Positions 27,263 to 35,967 are shown, numbered from the stretch's first letter. The stretch: DNA of 41,226 nucleotides from Bacteriovoracaceae bacterium UBA4573 (GCA_002387735.1 DGKJ01000066.1:1-41226), one strand, 5' to 3'. Notes: generated by a model from the sequence alone, not told the origin. Made by a program: numbers and translations.

Positions 27263-28293
27263 TGTTTTGGCAAAGTGCCTATGCGAGCACGGTCGGACTC
27301 CCGCAGTCGTCGACAATTGCACCGACGGTCGACATACTTTACGACTTTCTCGTATATCTAAGCGTGTTTTTCCTGATCCTCGTAACGGTGGTGATGGTTT
27401 ATTTCACAGTGAAGTATCACCGTTCTAAAACCGGGCGTGAGACCGCCTATATTGTTGGGAGCCACACGCTCGAGACGATTTGGACGGTCGTACCTTTGGT
27501 GCTGATGCTGTTTGTTTTTGCTTGGGGACTAAAGGGTTATCGCGAAATGCGCGCACCGATGAAGGACCCAGTTGAAATCAACATTATAGGTCGTCAATGG
27601 CTTTGGAATATCGAATACACCAATGGTCGAAAAACCTTGAATGAACTGGTGCTTCCGAAGGGGAAACCGGTTCGGTTAATCATGACTTCTGAAGATGTGT
27701 TGCACTCATTTTTCATTCCGAATTTTCGCATTAAACAAGACGTAGTGCCCGGACGATTCACCACACTTTCGTTCATAGCGACTCAACCTGGTGTACACAT
27801 AGTTTTTTGCGCCGAGTACTGTGGAACTGCTCACTCGGACATGCTCGCGAAAGCGGTCGTCGTCGAACCCGAAGAATTTGACGAGTGGACCCGAACTGGA
27901 AAGTTGCCGGCCCATGTGAATCTAAATCAAATAATTGGCGCGGTAGGCGCTCCGACATCGGTGGCTGCCGCAACGGGTAACGGAAGTTCCCAACCAAGTC
28001 AGACTCCGGCCGAACGCGGCAAGGCCTTGGCAGCTAGCAAAGGCTGTATTGCCTGCCACTCCGACAACGGCACGAGGATGGTAGGACCGAGCTACAAAGG
28101 AATTTTCGGGAAGAAAGAAGAAATGGCCGATGGGACCATGGTGACAGTAGATGAAAACTACATTCGTAAGTCGCTCATGGACCCCAATGCCCAGATCGTG
28201 AAGGGGTATACTCCTTCAATGCCTCCGTTTGCAGGATTATTGAAAGACGAAGAGGTCAACGATCTAATCGCCTATATTAAAAGTTTGAAGTGA
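27262..28293 (+). CDS. ctaC: Cytochrome c oxidase subunit II with fused cytochrome c
   Basis: AGGAGG and a one-base overlap with ctaB mark the start. The 343-residue protein has two N-terminal membrane helices (FLVYLSVFFLILVTVVMVYF, TIWTVVPLVLMLFVFAWG) and the cupredoxin domain. All CuA ligands are present: His149 in LHSFF, then Cys183, Cys187, His191 and Met194 in CAEYCGTAHSDM. A Ser/Thr/Gln linker leads to a C-terminal cytochrome c domain with CIACH (Cys262-His266) and a Met ligand region (SMPPFAG). Subunit II with its own cytochrome c defines a caa3-type oxidase. It receives electrons from alternative complex III cytochromes in the periplasm. Confidence 0.95.
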   Translation: MFWQSAYASTVGLPQSSTIAPTVDILYDFLVYLSVFFLILVTVVMVYFTVKYHRSKTGRETAYIVGSHTLETIWTVVPLVLMLFVFAWGLKGYREMRAPMKDPVEINIIGRQWLWNIEYTNGRKTLNELVLPKGKPVRLIMTSEDVLHSFFIPNFRIKQDVVPGRFTTLSFIATQPGVHIVFCAEYCGTAHSDMLAKAVVVEPEEFDEWTRTGKLPAHVNLNQIIGAVGAPTSVAAATGNGSSQPSQTPAERGKALAASKGCIACHSDNGTRMVGPSYKGIFGKKEEMADGTMVTVDENYIRKSLMDPNAQIVKGYTPSMPPFAGLLKDEEVNDLIAYIKSLK

Positions 28294-28316
28294 TCAGAAA
28301 TTAGGAGTCAAGAGTT

Positions 28317-29936
28317 ATGGCACACGACGCAAGCGCCTCGCATGGACACGATGTAGATTATTTAAATGATGGTAAAACTGTCTGGTCTTGGCTCTCTACC
28401 ATTGACCATAAACGTATCGGGATCATGTATCTCGTTACAGTTTTGATTTTCTTTGGTGTCGCAGGATTGTTGGCGATCGGCATTCGGTTAGAGCACTGGG
28501 GACCAACCCGTACCATCATGGGACCTGATACCTACAACAAGGTTTTCACGCTCCATGGCGCGATCATGGTGTTCATGTTTATTATTCCCGCGATTCCATC
28601 GGCACTGGGCAATTTTCTTTTGCCTTTAATGCTTGGTGCGAAAGACGTAGCCTTTCCGCGCCTGAACCTTTTTAGCTATTACGTATTTTTATTCGGAGCG
28701 ACTCTCGCAGTTGTCGCAATTCTTGCGGGTCAAGGTGTAGACACTGGGTGGACCTTTTACACCCCATACAGCATTAAGTCTCAGACTGGTGTGATTCTCA
28801 CGGTTTTGGGCGCCTTTATTATGGGGATGTCCTCCATTCTAACTGGATTGAATTTCATTGCGACCATCCATAAATTGCGGGCGCCAGGAATGACTTTTCA
28901 CCGAATGCCGCTATTTGTGTGGGCTACTTACGCTACAAGTATTATTCAAGTGCTGGCCACTCCGGTGATCGGTATTACTCTTCTACTTTTAGTCGCCGAG
29001 CGCGTTTTGAAGGTTGGAATTTTTGATCCTGCCCTGGGCGGGGATCCAGTTTTGTTCCAACACTTCTTTTGGTTTTATTCTCATCCGGCCGTTTACATTA
29101 TGATTCTGCCGGGCATGGGCATAATTTCGGAAATCATGCCGGTTTTTTCGCGAAAGCCCATCTTCGGATACCGTGCGATTGCCTATTCTAGTTTAGCTAT
29201 CGCCGCGATCAGTTTTCTAGTCTGGGGCCATCATATGTTCGTGAGCGGTCAGTCAGATTTTTCGAACATTATTTTTTCGTTCCTAACAGTGTTAGTTGCG
29301 GTTCCGACTGCAATTAAGGTCTTCAACTGGCTTTCCACTATGTATAAAGGTTCGATCAAACTAGACGTCCCCATGCTGTATGCTTTGGCCTTCTTGTTCT
29401 TGTTCACTATCGGTGGTTTGACCGGAATTTTCCTCGCCGCGCTTTCGATCGATGTGCATCTGCACGACACTTACTTTATCGTCGCGCACTTTCACTACGT
29501 CATGATGGGCGGTACCGTGATGGCGCTTTTCGGAGGGCTTCACTATTGGTGGCCGAAGTTTTTCGGACGTATGTATCCAGAGAAACTTGGGCGTTTTGCT
29601 TGGGCGCTCGTGTTCTTTGGCTTTAACCTACTCTTTCTTCCGCAGTTTTATATTGGTGGAAAGGGGATGCCTCGCCGGTACTACAATTATGATCCGGTCT
29701 ACACCCTTGGGCATCAAGTCTCGACAATCGGTTCATTGATGGTCGGTTTCGGATTGATGTTAACTCTCGGCTATCTCTTTTGGGCTGCCAAAAAAGGTCA
29801 AAAGGCCACCCAAAATCCATGGGGAGCCAAAACTCTGGAATGGACCGACGCTGCATCGCCGCCCATTACGCATAATTTTCACGGTCAACCAACGGTTGAT
29901 AACTGGCCTTACGAGTATAAATCGGAAAGGGTTTAA
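28317..29936 (+). CDS. ctaD: Cytochrome c oxidase subunit I (A2-type heme-copper oxidase)
   Basis: This 539-residue, twelve-helix protein is the catalytic subunit reducing oxygen to water while pumping protons. It has heme a ligand His in LHGAIMVFMF, CuB ligands in YSHPAVY (His256, cross-linked Tyr260) and GHHMFVSG, and heme a/a3 His in AHFHYVMMGG. The usual Glu of the D-channel end is absent: YSHPAV has Tyr254-Ser255 instead, the signature of A2-type oxidases such as that of Rhodothermus. A ribosome site AGGAG precedes the ATG. It is flanked by subunits II and III. Confidence 0.96.
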   Translation: MAHDASASHGHDVDYLNDGKTVWSWLSTIDHKRIGIMYLVTVLIFFGVAGLLAIGIRLEHWGPTRTIMGPDTYNKVFTLHGAIMVFMFIIPAIPSALGNFLLPLMLGAKDVAFPRLNLFSYYVFLFGATLAVVAILAGQGVDTGWTFYTPYSIKSQTGVILTVLGAFIMGMSSILTGLNFIATIHKLRAPGMTFHRMPLFVWATYATSIIQVLATPVIGITLLLLVAERVLKVGIFDPALGGDPVLFQHFFWFYSHPAVYIMILPGMGIISEIMPVFSRKPIFGYRAIAYSSLAIAAISFLVWGHHMFVSGQSDFSNIIFSFLTVLVAVPTAIKVFNWLSTMYKGSIKLDVPMLYALAFLFLFTIGGLTGIFLAALSIDVHLHDTYFIVAHFHYVMMGGTVMALFGGLHYWWPKFFGRMYPEKLGRFAWALVFFGFNLLFLPQFYIGGKGMPRRYYNYDPVYTLGHQVSTIGSLMVGFGLMLTLGYLFWAAKKGQKATQNPWGAKTLEWTDAASPPITHNFHGQPTVDNWPYEYKSERV

Positions 29937-29939
29937 ACC

Positions 29940-30593
29940 ATGAGTCACGACGCCTCTACTACGGGCTCTCATCATTACGCCCATCATTTTGAAAGTGCCG
30001 ACCACGAATTCGAAACCTCGAAGTTCGGCATGTGGGTGTTTCTAGTCACCGAAATTATGCTCTTCGGCGGATTGTTCATCGCTTACGGCATTTACCGTGG
30101 CATGTACCCCGAAATGTTCATGGAAGCCCACCATGCTTTGAATAAAATCATGGGTGCCGTCAATACCGTGGTGTTGATCTGCAGCTCCCTTACAATGGCG
30201 CTTGCAGTCGGAATGGCTCAGCGAAATGAGCGCGCTAAATCGGCCAAGCTGATGATGGCCACGCTCTTTTTCGCGTGTATGTTTTTAGTCATTAAATATT
30301 TTGAATATTCCCACAAGATCCACATAGGCTTGCTGCCGGGTGCGTTTTATAACAACCCCGACATCACCCATCCGAAGGCGCCGATTTTCTTTTCGATATA
30401 CTTCTTAATGACGGGGCTTCACGGTTTACACGTTTTGATCGGAATGGGCCTGATCATCTGGGTATTGCGGAGAACGATGAAGGGTGAGTTTAGCTCAGCA
30501 TACTACACTCCGGTGGAGATCGCGGGCCTATATTGGCACTTGGTCGACTTGATTTGGATTTATCTATTCCCGCTGCTTTATTTAATTGGTTGA
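29940..30593 (+). CDS. ctaE: Cytochrome c oxidase subunit III
   Basis: The 217-residue protein has about five membrane helices. It shows subunit III features: KFGMWVFLVTEIMLFGGLF near the start, FFSIYFLMTGLHGLHVLIGMG in the middle and GLYWHLVDLIWIYLFPLLYLIG at the end, including the conserved Glu in VTEIMLF and the WHxVD motif. It stabilises proton uptake by subunit I. A His-rich N-terminus precedes the first helix. It starts three bases after ctaD and ends 12 bases before the next gene. Confidence 0.95.
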   Translation: MSHDASTTGSHHYAHHFESADHEFETSKFGMWVFLVTEIMLFGGLFIAYGIYRGMYPEMFMEAHHALNKIMGAVNTVVLICSSLTMALAVGMAQRNERAKSAKLMMATLFFACMFLVIKYFEYSHKIHIGLLPGAFYNNPDITHPKAPIFFSIYFLMTGLHGLHVLIGMGLIIWVLRRTMKGEFSSAYYTPVEIAGLYWHLVDLIWIYLFPLLYLIG

Positions 30594-30605
30594 GGAGAGA
30601 CGACA

Positions 30606-31694
30606 ATGTCATCGCACGACAATCACAAGCATTCGCACCATGTGACACCCTTAAAGGTTTACTACAGCGTGTGGATTGGCCTTTTAGTCCTCACCGTAGT
30701 TACGGTCGGGTCTTCTTATATCGACTTCGGGGGTGTGAATAATATTCTCCTAGCCATGTTGATTGCCACGGTGAAGGCGGTAATGGTCGCACTTTACTTC
30801 ATGGGGCTAAAGTATGAAGGCAAGGAGAACAACGTCACCTTTTTCGGGACATTTTTGTTTCTTCTCATTTTCATAACCTTGGCCGGAGCCGATATCTTTT
30901 TTCGAACTGATCCAACTGTGAAAGCTCGGGTTGACGCAAGCGAATTACCAGCCGAAGCTTCGAACGTAGATGTAAACACTATTAAGAACTCTACGCCCGA
31001 GCTCGTACTCAGAGGAAAAACACTTTACGCACAACAATGTGCCACGTGTCACGGAGCAAACGGCCAAGGGGATGGTCCCGCCGCCGCCGCTTTGAACCCC
31101 AAGCCTCGTAATTTTACCGAAGGCGTTTGGAAGCAGGGGGGAACACCTGCCGGAATTTATAAAACTTTGACCAACGGCATTCCGGGTACACCAATGCCGG
31201 CCTTTCCAGGGTTTAGTGTTGAAGACCGTTTTGCCCTTGCTCATTACATTCGAGAATTTGATGCCAAGGCGCCTTCCGCCGACGCCGATACCGCAGAAGT
31301 CTTGGCCTCACTTGGAATCGGTGCAGCGCCAAAACCTAAGCTCTCGATCGCAGTAGCTATGGAACGCTCAGAAGTTCCTTCAGAGCAAAGCACCACGGAA
31401 CCAGGAGCCGTTTACCACGAAAGCGCGACCGATGGTCCAGGTGAACGATTGTACGGACAGATGTGCATGAGTTGCCATGGTGCGAACGGGCAAGGTGCTC
31501 TAGCCAAAAACGTCGGGGTTCAGTCACCGCTGCGAATCGCCACAAAAGCGCTCACGCGGTATTCGAGCACGCAATCTCAGGGTGAGTTTGTACGCGCCTT
31601 GACTGAATCGAACCCTAGCGGTCTCCACGGCTATGGAGCGTTGTCGAACGCGCAGTGGAATGCTCTTTACGAGTACGTTCGTAGTTTAAGATAA
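30606..31694 (+). CDS. ctaF: Cytochrome oxidase subunit IV fused to two cytochrome c domains
   Basis: GAGGAGAG precedes the ATG. Residues 1-105 are a small subunit IV of prokaryotic type: His-rich start, then three helices (YYSVWIGLLVLTVVTVGSSY, NILLAMLIATVKAVMVALYF, FFGTFLFLLIFITLAGADIFF). The rest is periplasmic and holds two class I cytochrome c domains, CATCHGANGQGDG (Cys145-His149) and CMSCHGANGQGA (Cys287-His291), joined by an Ala/Glu/Ser-rich linker. Prokaryotic subunit IV usually stops at about 100 residues, so the diheme extension is an added electron-transfer module. A likely Met ligand is in TPMPAFPG of the first domain; the second has no obvious equivalent. It is the last gene of the operon. 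Confidence 0.93.
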   Translation: MSSHDNHKHSHHVTPLKVYYSVWIGLLVLTVVTVGSSYIDFGGVNNILLAMLIATVKAVMVALYFMGLKYEGKENNVTFFGTFLFLLIFITLAGADIFFRTDPTVKARVDASELPAEASNVDVNTIKNSTPELVLRGKTLYAQQCATCHGANGQGDGPAAAALNPKPRNFTEGVWKQGGTPAGIYKTLTNGIPGTPMPAFPGFSVEDRFALAHYIREFDAKAPSADADTAEVLASLGIGAAPKPKLSIAVAMERSEVPSEQSTTEPGAVYHESATDGPGERLYGQMCMSCHGANGQGALAKNVGVQSPLRIATKALTRYSSTQSQGEFVRALTESNPSGLHGYGALSNAQWNALYEYVRSLR

Positions 31695-31703
31695 GAAAAA
31701 AGA

Positions 31704-31979
31704 CTACCGAGCGATTGTCTTAGGATGCACGATCGCTCGGTTTTCTGAATCTTTGAAACTCCCACTCACGACCAGAACCAAATCGATCAGTGCCCATATT
31801 CCAAGTCCGCCCAAGGTTAGCAGCATAAGAATGCCAGTGCCGACCTTACCTACGTAAAAACGGTGGATACCAAACCCTCCGAATATAAAACAGAGTATCA
31901 ACGTGACCATATAGGACTTGGGGCTATAAATCTGCGGGTCCATGCTCGAGGTCGAGGATTGCTCGTTTGTAGTGTTCAT
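31704..31979 (-). CDS. TM2-domain membrane protein
   Basis: The 91-residue protein matches the TM2 domain. After a polar start (residues 1-18), PKSYMVTLILCFIFGGFGIH leads into the characteristic HRFYVGKVGTGILMLLTLG and then GIWALIDLVLVVSG, giving two helices joined by a short turn. TM2 proteins are small inner-membrane proteins of largely unknown function. It lies nine bases after the MFS gene on the same strand and converges on the respiratory operon, whose terminator overlaps its last codons. Confidence 0.9.
   Translation of the reverse strand: MNTTNEQSSTSSMDPQIYSPKSYMVTLILCFIFGGFGIHRFYVGKVGTGILMLLTLGGLGIWALIDLVLVVSGSFKDSENRAIVHPKTIAR
31706..31744 (+). terminator. Bidirectional terminator closing the respiratory operon
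   Basis: ACCGAGCGAT (31706-31715) and ATCGCTCGGT (31732-31741) form a perfect 10-bp stem with a 16-base loop. On the plus strand a four-T run includes the last stem base; on the minus strand the AAAAAA at 31695-31700 region gives U residues, so it can serve both convergent genes. It sits inside the last 13 codons of the TM2 gene. Confidence 0.8.
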
Positions 31980-31988
31980 GTAGACACT

Positions 31989-33173
31989 TTAGCGGCCCAT
32001 TGGCTGTTTGGAACCGAAAAATACTCCGACGCAGGCGATTGCCATGAGAATAGCGGCGCAATAAAAGGGCGACTGAATTGTAGCTCGATCATATAGTACC
32101 CCGGCCATCGGGGGAGCCAGAATCCGAGCGAGGCTTCCGGCAGATTGATACACTCCCATGGTGGCGCCAAGCTGATTTTTCAAGGCTCCTTTCGACGCTA
32201 AACTCGAAAGTGAAGGGTTGGTGATACCATTGCCAACTGCCAATAAACCTAGTGCCGCGAACGCCCATATTCCGGCCGTCTGCAACGAGGCGAACCAAAC
32301 CATGGCTCCAGCCATGATAAATGTGCCGCAAATGATCAGTCTTCGTTCGCCAAATTTTCGCGAAAGTTTACCAATCAATCCTCCCTGAATCACCGCCATG
32401 GCGAGTCCCATAAAAGCTAAGTACCAGCCGGCCTTTTCGGCGTTAAATCCGTGCATGGCTTTCATATAAAGCGCAAAGGTTACTTCTAGCTGCGCTATGG
32501 CGACGGTGCCCAAGAAAAACACAACAATAGCTAGTCTTGTGCGTGCGTCACCGAATGCAGTGCGTAGTCGTTCCCGACTGATACGCCGCGCCAAACGATT
32601 GATTTCGCGTACTCCAGCAGTCGTCGGCGGTTCTCGGAGTTTCCAAATTGCGAACAACGTGTTCAGGCAGGCGAGACCAGAAGCAAATAGGAACGGTGTT
32701 GCATAACCCCAACGCGACAAGATACCCCCGACCGCGGGTCCAACAACAAAACCGATTCCAAAGGCCGCGCCGATCAACCCCATGCCCTTAGCCCGGTCAG
32801 CCTCACTCGTAACGTCGGCAATGTAAGCACTAGCCGTAGAAATATTTGCTCCAAAAAGTCCTGCCAGAATGCGCGCAATAAAAATTTGGGTCAGAGAACT
32901 GGCGCTCGCCGTTAAAGCAAGGGACGCGGCCGAACCAATCATGGTAGCAATCAAAACTGGGCGACGCCCAAAATGGTCCGAGAGCCGCCCCCAAAAAGGA
33001 GCACAAAGAAACTGGGCCGCCGAGTAAGAGGCCATGAGCCAGCCCAACGTTTCTCCAGACGCGCCAAAAGAGTGAGCGTAATAAGGTAGAATCGGAATGA
33101 CGATGCCAAAACCTATGAGATCGATAAAGACGACTAGGAATATAATTAAAAGAGAAGCTTTGTTGTTTGGCAT
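31989..33173 (-). CDS. MFS drug/metabolite exporter, TetA-like
   Basis: The 394-residue protein has twelve predicted helices. It shows MFS motif A between helices 2 and 3 (GRLSDHFGRRPVLIA) and the antiporter motif C in helix 5 (FGIGFVVGPAVGG), placing it in the proton-driven DHA1 family near TetA. The N-terminus FLVVFIDLIGFGIVIPILPYY is typical. The substrate cannot be told from sequence, and TetA-like proteins are common chromosomal exporters, so tetracycline resistance is not implied. It diverges from the glycosyltransferase gene with only about 51 bases between starts. Confidence 0.92.
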   Translation of the reverse strand: MPNNKASLLIIFLVVFIDLIGFGIVIPILPYYAHSFGASGETLGWLMASYSAAQFLCAPFWGRLSDHFGRRPVLIATMIGSAASLALTASASSLTQIFIARILAGLFGANISTASAYIADVTSEADRAKGMGLIGAAFGIGFVVGPAVGGILSRWGYATPFLFASGLACLNTLFAIWKLREPPTTAGVREINRLARRISRERLRTAFGDARTRLAIVVFFLGTVAIAQLEVTFALYMKAMHGFNAEKAGWYLAFMGLAMAVIQGGLIGKLSRKFGERRLIICGTFIMAGAMVWFASLQTAGIWAFAALGLLAVGNGITNPSLSSLASKGALKNQLGATMGVYQSAGSLARILAPPMAGVLYDRATIQSPFYCAAILMAIACVGVFFGSKQPMGR

Positions 33174-33224
33174 TTGCTCAAGCTTTACAAGCGGGTTGAT
33201 TGTTTGGCAATTTGTAATGACACC

Positions 33225-34562
33225 ATGAAACTTTGGCGATCCCTTACCCGAATTGAAATTGCGAGTTTATGCCTGCGAATTCTTATTTGGGCCTTTGTCG
33301 CAAGCACCGGCCACTGGGTCGCGGGCGATTCGTTGGGGTTTATGGGGCACAGCGTTCGGTTTTGTGCGGGAGATTTTTTTGGGGGAGATAGCACCAAGTC
33401 CCCACTATACACCCTGTTTGCGTGTATTGGATCTTTGCCTACCTTTCCGTTCGTAGGTCCACTGGTTTGGAAAGGGGTTGGTTTTGCCGCTGCGATCTTT
33501 TTTCAAACTGTTTTAGTCTGGGCCGCCGGAGTTTATGTTCGCAAGAGTTTGTTTGCTCAATCGAGAGAAGGGGCCACCAAGTTTTGGCAGGTGGCTTATC
33601 ATTTTGATCCCGTTCTTTTGGTATATTCCAGTTTACTTATGAGCGACGCTCTTTTTGCAGCGTTGCTGTTAATCGCAACCTTGCAAATTGCGCGCTATTT
33701 TCATGGATCGCGTTGGACCCCTTTGGCTGCCGCAGCGACCGGTGCGATATTTGCTTTTATAGTTTTGCAACGATCACTCGGTATGGTTTGGGTGGCTTGG
33801 ACCATTGGATTTGTGTTTATATTTTATGGACGTTCTCTTTGGGTTCGTTTGAGGCGCGGTCAAAAAATGCTCGAGCGTCCTGCTAGCGTGGCAGCTATGT
33901 TTTTTCTAGTCTTTGGAATCTGCCTCGCTCCCCGGATTGTCTATCAGCGTGTGACTCAAAATACTTTTTCACCTCACGTTCAAGGTCAGACTTGGTTGCC
34001 CAGTGTGGCAGCGGCGGTAGCAGCGAGCGAACAGCGGGGTTTGTCCTTTAAAGAAGCTGAAGATCTTTGGAATCGCGAACACCCAAACGCAACCTGGATC
34101 GACGCATTAGAAACCTTTAAAAAGTATCCCGCAAGCTTTGCCAAGCTTGTTGTTAAAGGTTTGGCACGAACGACGATAGGGCACGTTAATGTAGAAATCG
34201 GACTTCTTCTCACTGGCAAAACCGTGTTCGGACCGGCGTGGTTTAAAAACCAAGAAAAGTTTACCGGCGAGCCGGGCGGTGCGATTTATTTGCAGGAAAA
34301 AGGCCTTAGTGCGAAAATTTTCTGGCTCCTCGGTATACTTGCGGTCGTTATCTGGATGGGATGGGTGTATTTTTTTGCTTTGAGAAGTATTATTTTTTTT
34401 CGAACATCCGTAGGTGCTTGGGTTTTGGCCTGGGCAAGTGGCGTCGTAGTCATCATGTGTTCGTTGCCGCTCATCTTCGGTGATGCACGATTTCGGTTGG
34501 GGTACTTTCCAGTGTTGTTAGTCCTTTGGGGGCTAAGTCTGCGGGGTAAGAAGCTTGTTTGA
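33225..34562 (+). CDS. GT-C-type membrane glycosyltransferase (probable)
   Basis: The frame is open from a TTG at 33174, but ATG 33225 puts the first helix near the N-terminus; no strong ribosome site supports either. The protein (445 residues) has about ten membrane helices. AGDSLGFMGHS in the first external loop and STKSPLYTLF fit the pattern of GT-C enzymes that use polyprenyl-phosphate sugars (PMT/ArnT-like, GT39/83). YSSLLMSDALFAALLL fits a later family region. It overlaps the O-antigen-ligase-like gene by eight bases, which supports a role in lipopolysaccharide or other glycan modification at the periplasmic face. The exact family is inferred. Confidence 0.62.
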   Translation: MKLWRSLTRIEIASLCLRILIWAFVASTGHWVAGDSLGFMGHSVRFCAGDFFGGDSTKSPLYTLFACIGSLPTFPFVGPLVWKGVGFAAAIFFQTVLVWAAGVYVRKSLFAQSREGATKFWQVAYHFDPVLLVYSSLLMSDALFAALLLIATLQIARYFHGSRWTPLAAAATGAIFAFIVLQRSLGMVWVAWTIGFVFIFYGRSLWVRLRRGQKMLERPASVAAMFFLVFGICLAPRIVYQRVTQNTFSPHVQGQTWLPSVAAAVAASEQRGLSFKEAEDLWNREHPNATWIDALETFKKYPASFAKLVVKGLARTTIGHVNVEIGLLLTGKTVFGPAWFKNQEKFTGEPGGAIYLQEKGLSAKIFWLLGILAVVIWMGWVYFFALRSIIFFRTSVGAWVLAWASGVVVIMCSLPLIFGDARFRLGYFPVLLVLWGLSLRGKKLV

Positions 34563-35883
34563 TCGTTTAATCTTTGGAACTGTCGCTTTGTTTACTGTCA
34601 TGGTTTATGGCCCGATGGCCACCATGAGCATCAGCGCTGTCGCCGTCATGCTTCTGGCTACTATAGTGGTCGTGCGAGAACCCAAGGTACTCGCTAAGTT
34701 ACAGACCGCACGCAAGTTATTTTACGTTTCGCTTGCCTTGGCGGTGGCCTGTGTTTGGTCGCTCGTTTGGGCGAAATGGACTGATCTTGAATTTATGGGT
34801 GCCCATCCCAACGTTCAGATTTTAAAAGATTCTGCGAAAGCCTGGCATTTGTTTTTTCCATTTTTTCTTCTCGTATTACTCTCGAGGCTCAGCGATCGTA
34901 AATTTCGCACCATCATTGTAATTTGGCTATTCGCGGGTCTTCTCATTTCCTTTTTCGCATTTGCTCAACATTATTTTCCAATCTATAAGCCCTCGAAACT
35001 CGCTTACTTAAATTATCCAAACTATGTGCGTGGTACCGGATTTTGGGATCGTCTCAGTGGCTCGTATCATGCTACTGGGTTCACGGGCTTTCATTTGAGC
35101 TTTGCCTCGATTATGGCGTTTCCGTTTGGCGTGTGGTTAACGCTGGCCGTTTTGTCTTTACGTCGTGGGCGCCACAATGTTTGGTCTCTCGGGGCTTTTT
35201 CAGTGCCCCTAAAACCTTTGGCGGTGTTTGGTGCAGTGGTTACGTTTGGCGCCAACTTTTTGAGTTATTCTAAAATAGCCTGGATTTCGGGCCCACTGAC
35301 TGTTGCGCTCATCGGCTGGACCGGCTTACGGGGAAGAATACGATACGGAGTAATGGGCGTATTAATAATGTTTGCCGGGCTTTGGTCAACTACCTCCGAA
35401 TTTCGCCTGCGATTCCAGGGATTAAATTCCATTCTCGGTGAGCGACTTGAACTCTGGAAAGCTAACTGGGCCATGGTTCGCGAACACCCGTGGTTTGGGG
35501 TTGGTTGGCACCATAACTTCGAGCTCTCCTATGCCTATTACGACTGGATGAAGGTAAAACACGGGTTCTCGTCACATGCCCATAATAACTTGCTCGATCA
35601 GTGGGCTACGACCGGCCTTTTTGGTGTGCTGTCTTTTATTGTTCTAAATTTTCTGCTCTTTAAGATGAGTTTAAAAGTTTATCGAGCTAAAATCTCATCG
35701 CGGGGAGATGATCTTTTGCCACGCGCGCTCGGACTTGGTTTTTTTGCGGCATGGATCTGCTTGCACATAAATGGGGTCACGCAGGCCAATTTCTGGGACG
35801 CCAAAGTGCTTCACCAAATCGGGTGGGTTAGCGCGGTGACTCTCGAAATAGTGCGTCGTGCGGAGTCTAGGGTTAGAGTATAA
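34555..35883 (+). CDS. O-antigen ligase / Wzy-like polymerase family protein
   Basis: The start is a TTG overlapping the end of the preceding gene by eight bases, with GGGTAAG upstream. The 442-residue protein has about eleven helices. Its large periplasmic loop holds REHPWFGVGWHHNF and SSHAHNNLLDQWATTGLFGV, which match the Wzy_C/WaaL signature (PxxGxG and HNxxL..GxxG). Such enzymes transfer or polymerise undecaprenyl-linked glycans. Pairing with a GT-C-like enzyme suggests a small glycan-assembly operon, but no other O-antigen genes are nearby, so the acceptor is unknown. Confidence 0.85.
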   Translation: MFDRLIFGTVALFTVMVYGPMATMSISAVAVMLLATIVVVREPKVLAKLQTARKLFYVSLALAVACVWSLVWAKWTDLEFMGAHPNVQILKDSAKAWHLFFPFFLLVLLSRLSDRKFRTIIVIWLFAGLLISFFAFAQHYFPIYKPSKLAYLNYPNYVRGTGFWDRLSGSYHATGFTGFHLSFASIMAFPFGVWLTLAVLSLRRGRHNVWSLGAFSVPLKPLAVFGAVVTFGANFLSYSKIAWISGPLTVALIGWTGLRGRIRYGVMGVLIMFAGLWSTTSEFRLRFQGLNSILGERLELWKANWAMVREHPWFGVGWHHNFELSYAYYDWMKVKHGFSSHAHNNLLDQWATTGLFGVLSFIVLNFLLFKMSLKVYRAKISSRGDDLLPRALGLGFFAAWICLHINGVTQANFWDAKVLHQIGWVSAVTLEIVRRAESRVRV

Positions 35884-35910
35884 GTGTTTGATTTTATTGT
35901 ATTTTTATTT

Positions 35911-35941
35911 TTGACCTGAAAAAATTCAGGCGAGTTACAAT
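35911..35941 (+). promoter_or_regulatory. Possible promoter with internal palindrome for the PilZ gene
   Basis: TTGACC (35911-35916) and TACAAT (35936-35941) are separated by 19 bases, longer than ideal. CCTGAA AAAA TTCAGG (35915-35930) forms a perfect 6-bp inverted repeat overlapping the -35 end and the spacer, a position suited to an operator. This covers most of the 84-base gap after the O-antigen-ligase-like gene. Confidence 0.35.
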
Positions 35942-35967
35942 ATAGGTTAGGCGAGGAGCGTTCCCAA

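Noticed and set aside
31989..33173. Acquired tetracycline-resistance gene
   Set aside because: TetA-like motifs are general to DHA1 exporters; there is no tetR regulator, mobile element or compositional change around it.
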